The notes beneath the pieces are model-generated. The model saw only the letters and a program-made list of their open reading frames with translations. It did no database searches and was not told the origin of the DNA. Below, piece after piece: positions 6,808-11,467 of a stretch of DNA of 11,467 nucleotides. This stretch comes from Betaproteobacteria bacterium RIFCSPLOWO2_02_FULL_68_150 (GTDB taxonomy: Bacteria; Pseudomonadota; Gammaproteobacteria; Burkholderiales; SG8-39). Both the position numbers and the translations under genes were made by a program. Numbering within the stretch: the first letter of the stretch is position 1; each line of letters begins with the position of its first letter. Location of the stretch: the NCBI GenBank assembly GCA_001771975.1, contig MERE01000068.1, positions 1-11,467 of the forward strand, in the 5' to 3' direction.

Positions 6808-7875
6808 TCAGTTCGGCACCAGCACGACGCGCTTGGAAATCTCGCGCTGGTGCACGGCCTCGAAAATGCGGTTGATCTCTGAGAGCGGATGCGCTTCGAC
6901 GAACGGCTTGACCTGCACTTTGCCCTCCAGCACCAGGGCGAGCGCCTCCGGATAGCGCTCCGGCGGGCAGCCCCAGTTGCCGATGGCGCGCGCATCGAAT
7001 GCCATCAGGTTCGAAAGCCTTACCTCGACCTTGTCCATGGTGAACCCGACCACCGACAGCGTCGCGCCGTGCACCAGCAGGCCGTAAGCCGTGAGCTGGC
7101 CCGCGGCCGTTCCCGAGCACTCGAAAATGAGCCACTCGGTAGCGCGCAACCCCTCGCCCTTGGCGAACGCGGCGATCGCGGCTTTGAGCGCCTTCTGGTC
7201 GTTGCTCCTCGCGTTGAGCGTCAGCGCGGCGCCATGGGGCTTCATCGCTTCGAGTTTGCGCTCATCGACGTCGATTGCCACCACTTTCGCGCCCGCCGCA
7301 GCGGCGATCTGCACGCAGTAGCCGCCGACGCCGCCGACGCCGATCACGATCGCCAATGAGCCCGGCGCGACGCCTGCACGACGCACCGCCTCGTAAGGCG
7401 TGGTCACCGCATCGGCCACCACCGAGACTTCCTCCAGCGCGAGTCCGGCCGCCGCGAGTTCGCGCTCGTCGACCGGGCACAGACCGCGCGCCGGCACGAT
7501 GATGTGGCTGGCGAATCCGCCCTGGATGTCGTTGCCGGGCATCTTCTGCTGGCGGCAGATGGTTCCATGGCCGCGGCGGCACAGGTCGCATTCGCCGCAG
7601 GGCAGCACCGCCGGCACGATGACGGCGCGGCCGAGCCAGCTTTCGGCGCCCGGCCCGGCGAGCGCCACGCGTCCGCTCACCTCGTGGCCGAGCGCGAGCG
7701 GCAGCGCGTGATTGACCCTGACGCCGTCGTAGTAATAGCCGAGGTCGGTGTGGCACACGCCGCAGCCCGCGATCGCCACCGCGACCTCGCCCGGCGCCGG
7801 CTGCGGCGCGAACGCCTGCGGCGCCATCGGCGCCTTCGGCGCCGTCATCACCCAGCGTGTCGCGCTTGCCGCCAT
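6808..7875 (-). CDS. had: 6-hydroxycyclohex-1-ene-1-carbonyl-CoA dehydrogenase
   Basis: 355-residue zinc-dependent medium-chain alcohol dehydrogenase that oxidises 6-hydroxycyclohex-1-ene-1-carbonyl-CoA to the 6-oxo compound. Catalytic-zinc residues are visible as C41 (G-V-C-H-T-D) and H64-E65 (L-G-H-E). The structural zinc site is C93-x2-C96-x2-C99-x7-C107. The Rossmann loop is G179-V-G-G-V-G (179-184). D202 at the end of the second strand (V-V-A-I-D-V-D) indicates NAD+ rather than NADP+. The ATG at 7875 has GGAG 9 nt upstream (7885-7888). It is the first gene of the minus-strand run, directly behind the palindrome-covered promoter at 7892-7932. A general alcohol dehydrogenase would look the same by motif; the assignment follows from being adjacent to oah and dch in the known Thauera order. 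Confidence 0.93.
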   Translation of the reverse strand: MAASATRWVMTAPKAPMAPQAFAPQPAPGEVAVAIAGCGVCHTDLGYYYDGVRVNHALPLALGHEVSGRVALAGPGAESWLGRAVIVPAVLPCGECDLCRRGHGTICRQQKMPGNDIQGGFASHIIVPARGLCPVDERELAAAGLALEEVSVVADAVTTPYEAVRRAGVAPGSLAIVIGVGGVGGYCVQIAAAAGAKVVAIDVDERKLEAMKPHGAALTLNARSNDQKALKAAIAAFAKGEGLRATEWLIFECSGTAAGQLTAYGLLVHGATLSVVGFTMDKVEVRLSNLMAFDARAIGNWGCPPERYPEALALVLEGKVQVKPFVEAHPLSEINRIFEAVHQREISKRVVLVPN

Positions 7876-7891
7876 CTTTTCAATCTCCGCC

Positions 7892-7917
7892 TAATGTGGT
7901 ATTACAGTACCGCATTA
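7892..7917. promoter_or_regulatory. 26-bp imperfect palindrome, probable repressor operator for the had-fdx operon
   Basis: Arms TAATGTGGTA (7892-7901) and TACCGCATTA (7908-7917) are inverted repeats with one mismatch in 10, separated by TTACAG. Counted to the dyad centre the half-sites agree at 10 of 13 positions (TAATG-Y-GGTA-Y-T-R). The palindrome covers the proposed -10 region and start point of the had promoter and ends 16 nt before the had ATG, the classic position for a repressor that blocks RNA polymerase. The regulator is not in the window. GntR- and TetR-type proteins use operators of this general shape, but the sequence alone does not say which. Confidence 0.65.
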
Positions 7918-7932
7918 CCTATTTAAGGTCAA
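7904..7932 (-). promoter_or_regulatory. Candidate sigma70-like promoter for had
   Basis: On the minus strand a -35 hexamer TTGACC (7932-7927, five of six consensus) is followed after 17 nt by TACTGT (7909-7904, three of six). An alternative -10, TGTAAT (7906-7901), is a better hexamer but needs a 20-nt spacer. The predicted transcription start near 7897 would give a short leader of about 20 nt containing the had Shine-Dalgarno. The strong -35 with a weak or badly spaced -10 suggests a regulated promoter. Confidence 0.5.
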
Positions 7933-8001
7933 TGCACCTGACGCTGCCAGCGACCGCTCCTCCGTAGGGCCAATAGATAACGCGGGCGAGGGGCGGCAGA
8001 C

Positions 8002-8015
8002 TTGATCTGGCACAA
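8002..8015 (+). promoter_or_regulatory. FNR/AcpR-like anaerobic activator site upstream of korA
   Basis: TTGAT-ctgg-CACAA matches the FNR consensus TTGAT-N4-ATCAA at 8 of 10 specified positions, with one perfect half-site. Its centre (8008.5) lies about 29 nt upstream of an AT-rich TAAAT (8038-8042). If that is the -10, the site sits near -41.5, the class II FNR activation position, and transcription would start near 8050, just before the korA Shine-Dalgarno. No good -35 hexamer is seen for korA, consistent with activator dependence. FNR-family control is known for anaerobic benzoate genes (AcpR in Azoarcus); use here is inferred. Confidence 0.4.
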
Positions 8016-8052
8016 AGAAATTGCAGGCCGTTCGGCGTAAATGGCGGCAGCA

Positions 8053-8060
8053 GGGAGGAG
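8053..8060 (+). promoter_or_regulatory. Shine-Dalgarno supporting the korA GTG start
   Basis: GGGAGGAG lies 6 nt before the GTG at 8067. The competing in-frame ATG at 8088 has a purine-rich AAAGGA directly against it, too close to be optimal. This favours GTG, adding seven N-terminal residues. Confidence 0.6.
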
Positions 8061-8066
8061 TGGGGT

Positions 8067-9797
8067 GTGACGCAAACAGGCAAAGGAATGACCAGCGTTT
8101 CGGTCGCGCTCGCCGGCAGCGGCGGCGCGGGCGTGATGACCGCCGGCAACATGCTGCTCGAGGCGGCGGCACGGGCGGGCTACTACGGCCTCATGACGCG
8201 CTCGAGCGGTCCGCAGATCCGCGGTGGCGAAGCCGCCGCGATGCTGCGCATCTGCACCGCGCCCTGCGACAGCGTCGACGACCGCTACCAGGTACTGGCC
8301 GCCGTGGACTGGGGCAACGTCGCGCGCTTCGCTGCCGAGCTGCCGCTCGCCGAAGCGGGCCTCGTGGTGGGCGATCCGGCGCAGGGCGAACCCCCCGAGG
8401 TGTTCCTGAAGAGCGGCGCGCGCTATGCGCCGGTGACCCTGAAAGCCATGGCCAAGAAAATTCCGGGCGGCTGGCCCAACATGGTCGCGCTCGGTCTGCT
8501 CGGCGGCCTGATCGGCTTGCCGCGGGCGGCGCTGTGCGCCGCAGTCGAGAAATCGATGAAAAAGGGCGGCGACGCGCTCGCCGCCTCGCTCGCTGCGGTG
8601 CAGGCGGGCATCGACGAGGCGGCCAAACTCGGCGCCGGGTTCCCGCTGGCGCCCGCACCTGCCGGCTCCTCGCGCTGGCTCGTCACCGGCAACCAGGCCG
8701 CTGGCTACGGCGCGATCCGCGGCGGCGTGCGCTTCGTCGCCGCCTACCCGATCACGCCGGCGACCGAGCTGCTGGAGTGGATGTCGCCGGCGCTGGCGCG
8801 TGTCGGCGGCACGCTGGTGCAGGCGGAGGACGAACTCGCGTCGATCAACATGATCCTCGGCGGGTCCTATGGCGGCGTGCCCTCGCTCACCGCGACCTCG
8901 GGTCCGGGGCTCTCGCTCATGATCGAGGCGCTCGGCCTGGGCGTGGCGGCGGAGATTCCGGTCGTCGTGGTGGATGTGATGCGCACCGGTCCGTCCACCG
9001 GCATCGCAACCAAGACCGAGCAGGCCGACCTCAACATCGCGATGTACGGCCTGCATGGCGACGCGCCGCATCTCGTACTCGCGCCCAACTCGGTGGCCGA
9101 TTGCCTGCTCACCACGCAATGGGCGACGCATCTGGCGGAGTCCCTGCAGGTGCCGGCGATCGTGCTTTCGGACCAGTTCTTCGGCCAGGCGCGCGCCGTG
9201 GTCGAGCGCCCTGCTGAGGTTTCATTCGCCGGCGCGCGCGAGCGCGCCGCGCCGAACACGGTGGACTACAAGCGCTATGCGCTGACGCCCTCCGGCGTGT
9301 CGCCGATGGCGATCCCGGGAACGCCCGGCATCACCTACACCGCCGACGGGCTCGAGCATGGCGAGCGCGGCACGCCTTCGTCCGCAGCCGCCGATCACCT
9401 GGCGCAAATGGACAAGCGCGCGCGCAAGCTCGATTCGATCGATTACGGCGAGCACTGGGCCGAGATCGAGGGCGAGGGCGAGCTGGCGGTGATCACCTGG
9501 GGTTCGTGCACCGGCGCGGTGCGCGAAGCCTTCGCGCGCGCGAAGGGCGACGGCGTTTCCGGCCGCCTGCTCTCGCTGCGCCTGATGTCGCCGGCGCAGC
9601 CGGAGAAGCTGCGCCGCGCGCTCAAGGGCGTGAAGCGCGCCCTCGTGGTCGAGCAAAGCTTCGGCGGCCAGTTCCTGCGCTATCTGCGCGCCGAGTACGA
9701 CCTGACGTGCGAGCTCACCAGCTTCCGCAGGCCGGGTCCGCTGCCCGTGCGCCCCGACGAGATCCACCGCAAGATTCTCGAATGGAGCCGTGCATGA
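8067..9797 (+). CDS. korA: 2-oxoglutarate:ferredoxin oxidoreductase, fused gamma-alpha subunit
   Basis: 576-residue large subunit of a two-subunit 2-oxoacid:ferredoxin oxidoreductase. Residues about 10-190 form the gamma domain, with a glycine-rich loop G17-S-G-G-A-G-V (17-23) and S-G-P-Q-I-R-G-G-E-A (47-56). Residues about 200-385 are the alpha domain, with Y227-P-I-T-P-A-T-E (227-234), T-S-G-P-G (277-281) and R306-T-G-P-S-T-G (306-312), motifs that contact thiamine diphosphate and the 2-oxoacid. The rest (about 470-550) is the C-terminal alpha-associated domain. The partner korB follows with an ATGA overlap. In Thauera aromatica, KorAB oxidises 2-oxoglutarate to succinyl-CoA and reduces the ferredoxin that feeds benzoyl-CoA reductase; the same job is inferred here from the adjacent bcr-fdx genes. 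Substrate specificity cannot be read from sequence, and pyruvate or other 2-oxoacids remain possible. Confidence 0.9.
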   Translation: MTQTGKGMTSVSVALAGSGGAGVMTAGNMLLEAAARAGYYGLMTRSSGPQIRGGEAAAMLRICTAPCDSVDDRYQVLAAVDWGNVARFAAELPLAEAGLVVGDPAQGEPPEVFLKSGARYAPVTLKAMAKKIPGGWPNMVALGLLGGLIGLPRAALCAAVEKSMKKGGDALAASLAAVQAGIDEAAKLGAGFPLAPAPAGSSRWLVTGNQAAGYGAIRGGVRFVAAYPITPATELLEWMSPALARVGGTLVQAEDELASINMILGGSYGGVPSLTATSGPGLSLMIEALGLGVAAEIPVVVVDVMRTGPSTGIATKTEQADLNIAMYGLHGDAPHLVLAPNSVADCLLTTQWATHLAESLQVPAIVLSDQFFGQARAVVERPAEVSFAGARERAAPNTVDYKRYALTPSGVSPMAIPGTPGITYTADGLEHGERGTPSSAAADHLAQMDKRARKLDSIDYGEHWAEIEGEGELAVITWGSCTGAVREAFARAKGDGVSGRLLSLRLMSPAQPEKLRRALKGVKRALVVEQSFGGQFLRYLRAEYDLTCELTSFRRPGPLPVRPDEIHRKILEWSRA

Positions 9798-10630
9798 ACG
9801 CACCTGCCCAAGCGGCGCAGCTCACGCCGCAGAAATTCAAGTCCGACGTCAAGCCGGTCTGGTGTCCGGGTTGCGGCGACTACACCGTGCTGTCGTCGAT
9901 CACCAAGGCGCTCGCGGCGCTTGCGGTACGCCCGGAAAACGTCGCCGTGGTTTCCGGCATCGGCTGCTCGTCGCGCATCCCGGCCTACACCACCTGCTAC
10001 GGATTTCACGGCGTGCATGGGCGCGCGCTCGCCGCCGCCACCGGGCTCAAGGTCGCGCGTCCCGATCTCACGGTGATCGCGGCAGGCGGCGACGGTGACG
10101 GCTATTCGATCGGCGGCAACCACTTCCTGCACGCCTGCCGCCGCAACGTCGACCTCACCTACATCGTGATGGACAACCGCGTCTACGGCATGACCAAGGG
10201 CCAGCCCTCGCCCACCACCGAGCCCGACTGGGATTCCAAGCTATCGCCACAGGGCACCGGCCTGCGCGAATTCCACCCGCTCGTGATCGCGCTCGCCTCG
10301 GGCGCCAATTTCATCGCCCGCGCCACCTCGAGCGACCCCAACGGCACGGCGGAGCTGATCGTGCAGGCAGTGCGCCATCCCGGCTTTTCCTTCATCGAGG
10401 TGCTCTCGCCCTGCGTCACCTTCCGGCCGGAACAACGCACCTGGAAAGACAGGGTGCATCCCGCGCCGGTGGCGCCGACCGACGACCCGGGGCGTGCCGC
10501 GCGGCGCCTGATGACCGACGACGGGTTCAACATCGGCGTGCTTTATGCGGGGCATCGCAAGCCGTACCGGACGGAACAGAGCGCGACGCCCAGCAGTGTG
10601 GCAGAGCTTGAAGCGGAGTTCATCCTATGA
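9794..10630 (+). CDS. korB: 2-oxoglutarate:ferredoxin oxidoreductase, beta subunit
   Basis: 278-residue thiamine-diphosphate-binding beta subunit. It shows W-C24-P-G-C27-G-D at the N terminus, G-I-G-C58-S-S and S-P-C207-V-T-F. These four cysteines are the expected ligands of the single [4Fe-4S] cluster in this subunit type. The thiamine-diphosphate/Mg2+ motif is G99-D-G-D-G (99-103) followed by M-D-N-R-V-Y-G-M-T-K-G-Q (126-137). No separate ferredoxin-like delta subunit is encoded next to it, consistent with the two-subunit enzymes that hand electrons to a free ferredoxin, here plausibly fdx at the far end of the cluster. The ATG at 9794 overlaps the korA stop (ATGA) and has GGAG 6 nt upstream. 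The frame is open for about 290 nt upstream, inside korA, but conserved sequence begins just after this Met. Confidence 0.92.
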   Translation: MNAPAQAAQLTPQKFKSDVKPVWCPGCGDYTVLSSITKALAALAVRPENVAVVSGIGCSSRIPAYTTCYGFHGVHGRALAAATGLKVARPDLTVIAAGGDGDGYSIGGNHFLHACRRNVDLTYIVMDNRVYGMTKGQPSPTTEPDWDSKLSPQGTGLREFHPLVIALASGANFIARATSSDPNGTAELIVQAVRHPGFSFIEVLSPCVTFRPEQRTWKDRVHPAPVAPTDDPGRAARRLMTDDGFNIGVLYAGHRKPYRTEQSATPSSVAELEAEFIL

Positions 10631-11232
10631 GTTCGAGGAAAAAACCGGCGCGCGGAACCGCAAAGCCCGTGCCGAAGAAGCGCACCTCCAGGCCGGCGCC
10701 GAAGCGCGCAGCGAAACCGGCCGCCCCGCGCAGCGGTGCGTATGCCGACTTCATGGTGCAGGCCTATGCCATGGAAAACGACGCGCGCGACCGCTACACC
10801 GAGTTCGCCGACCAGATGGAGGTGCACAACAACACCGCAGTGGCGCAGCTGTTCCGCAAGCTCGCGCGCATCGAGGGGCTGCACGCCACCAGGATCGTCA
10901 GGGAAATGGGCTGGCGCAAGCCGCCCGCGGCGGCCGAGGCCTGGATGTGGCGCCAGTCGGAGGCGCCCGAGTCGGTGCCGCCGGGTGAGCTGCACTACCT
11001 GATGCAACCCTGGCACGCGCTCGAGCTGGCGCTCGCCTGCGAGCAGCGTGCGGTCCGTTTCTTTACCGGCATCTCGGGCTCGACCGCGCCCGCGGACGTG
11101 AAGCGCATTGCCAGGGAGATGGCAGCGGAAGAGCGCGAGCATGTCCAGCTGATCCGGGAGTGGATGAAGAAAGTCGAAAAACCGGACCCGGGCTGGGACC
11201 GCGATCCGGACCCCTCGCTCTACTCCGAATGA
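10627..11232 (+). CDS. Ferritin-like (rubrerythrin-type) diiron protein with a basic N-terminal tail
   Basis: 201-residue protein in two parts. Residues 1-36 are low-complexity and strongly basic (K, R, P, A; no acidic residues), like a disordered nucleic-acid-binding or anchoring tail. Residues 38-180 look like a four-helix ferritin-like bundle. Probable diiron ligands are E50 (M-E-N-D-A-R), E83-x2-H86 (R-I-E-G-L-H), E139 (C-E-Q-R-A) and E169-x2-H172 (E-E-R-E-H), the order expected of the rubrerythrin group. There is no C-terminal rubredoxin CxxC domain, so it is not a classical rubrerythrin. The ATG overlaps the korB stop (ATGA), with GGAG 8 nt upstream, so it is almost certainly co-expressed with korAB. 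A plausible role is peroxide/oxygen removal or iron handling for the oxygen-sensitive iron-sulfur enzymes of the locus; that is inference. No signal peptide is seen. Confidence 0.85.
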   Translation: MSSRKKPARGTAKPVPKKRTSRPAPKRAAKPAAPRSGAYADFMVQAYAMENDARDRYTEFADQMEVHNNTAVAQLFRKLARIEGLHATRIVREMGWRKPPAAAEAWMWRQSEAPESVPPGELHYLMQPWHALELALACEQRAVRFFTGISGSTAPADVKRIAREMAAEEREHVQLIREWMKKVEKPDPGWDRDPDPSLYSE

Positions 11233-11467
11233 AGCCGGCCATGGACGTGCTGCTGCCCAAAGGCTGGGACGCGCCGATCGGCTACGCCAACGGCATCGCG
11301 GTGCCCGCGGGCAGGATCGTATTCGTCGCCGGCCAGGTCGGCTGGGACGAGCAGCAGAGATTCCATTCCGAGGAAATCGCGCCGCAGTTCGAGCAGGCGC
11401 TGAAGAACATCCTCGCGGTGCTGGCGGAGGCGGGCGGCCGGCCGGAACACATCTGCCGCATCACGGC
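11229..11467 (+). CDS. RidA/YjgF/UK114-family protein (partial at right edge)
   Basis: 79 codons are visible before the window ends. The sequence fits the Rid family: an N-terminal strand region with G18-Y-A-N-G-I-A-V (18-25), the conserved V31-F-V-A-G-Q-V-G (31-38), and the helix with Q54-F-E-Q-A-L-K-N-I (54-62) followed by A-G-G. Family members are small trimeric cytosolic proteins; RidA itself hydrolyses reactive enamine/imine intermediates, and several subfamilies have other or unknown substrates. The catalytic arginine expected near the C-terminal third lies beyond the edge, so deaminase activity cannot be judged. The ATG overlaps the preceding stop (ATGA) without a visible Shine-Dalgarno, implying coupled translation. 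A second in-frame ATG lies at 11241. It continues the kor operon; its role in benzoyl-CoA metabolism is unknown. Confidence 0.85.
   Translation, partial: MKPAMDVLLPKGWDAPIGYANGIAVPAGRIVFVAGQVGWDEQQRFHSEEIAPQFEQALKNILAVLAEAGGRPEHICRIT

Noticed and set aside
5681..6955. Plus-strand open frame (424 codons) opposite oah
   Set aside because: It is antisense to oah with its crotonase motifs. Composition and lack of motifs mark it as a shadow of codon bias.
7942..7952. Short perfect inverted repeat CGCTG-C-CAGCG in the intergenic region
   Set aside because: Arms of 5 bp with a 1-nt loop cannot form a stable hairpin and no T-run follows. It is too short to separate from chance in GC-rich DNA.
7933..8025. 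TGCA tetramers at 7933-7936 and 8022-8025 as possible BzdR-type operator boxes
   Set aside because: Only two isolated copies, 89 nt apart and not in the repeated arrangement described for BzdR operators. Two such tetramers are expected by chance in about 190 nt.
7929..9131. Minus-strand open frame (400 codons) opposite korA and across the intergenic region
   Set aside because: The product is rich in R, H, G and A without recognisable folds, and korA in the other strand has clear gamma and alpha domain motifs.

Overview
This window is a densely coded, GC-rich stretch of a bacterial chromosome. It carries an anaerobic benzoyl-CoA degradation locus of the class I (ATP-dependent) Thauera type. 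The gene order had-oah-dch-bcrC-bcrB-bcrA-bcrD-fdx, a nearby 2-oxoglutarate:ferredoxin oxidoreductase (korAB) and the high GC content suggest a facultatively anaerobic, probably denitrifying betaproteobacterium related to Thauera or other Rhodocyclales/Burkholderiales. The taxonomy is inferred from layout and composition only.

Layout. Positions 7875 down to 1 (minus strand) form one tightly packed eight-gene run: had (6808-7875), oah (5693-6793), dch (4926-5696), bcrC (3749-4915), bcrB (2424-3752), bcrA (1082-2422), bcrD (255-1085) and fdx (244 to beyond position 1). Neighbouring genes overlap by 4 nt or lie 1 to 14 nt apart. Positions 7876-8066 are the only real intergenic region (191 nt). 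It is a divergent control region with a sigma70-like promoter for had, a 26-bp imperfect palindrome lying over that promoter, and an FNR-like site in front of korA. On the plus strand follow korA (8067-9797), korB (9794-10630), a ferritin-like diiron protein (10627-11232) and a RidA-family protein (11229 to beyond the right edge). All of these are joined by 4-nt ATGA overlaps.

How the genes work together. KorAB oxidises 2-oxoglutarate to succinyl-CoA and passes low-potential electrons to the 2[4Fe-4S] ferredoxin Fdx. Fdx feeds the BcrAD ATPase module, which drives electrons one at a time, with ATP hydrolysis, into the BcrBC catalytic module. BcrBC reduces benzoyl-CoA to cyclohexa-1,5-diene-1-carbonyl-CoA. 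Dch hydrates the dienoyl-CoA, Had oxidises the 6-hydroxy intermediate with NAD+, and Oah hydrolyses the 6-oxo ring to 3-hydroxypimelyl-CoA, which goes on to beta-oxidation and acetyl-CoA. Acetyl-CoA oxidation regenerates 2-oxoglutarate, so the locus encodes both the dearomatisation pathway and its electron supply. The ferritin-like protein and the RidA protein are not part of the textbook pathway and are the least explained genes here.

No benzoate-CoA ligase, transporter, regulator gene, RNA gene, insertion sequence or CRISPR array is visible in the window. The many long antisense ORFs are shadows caused by high GC.
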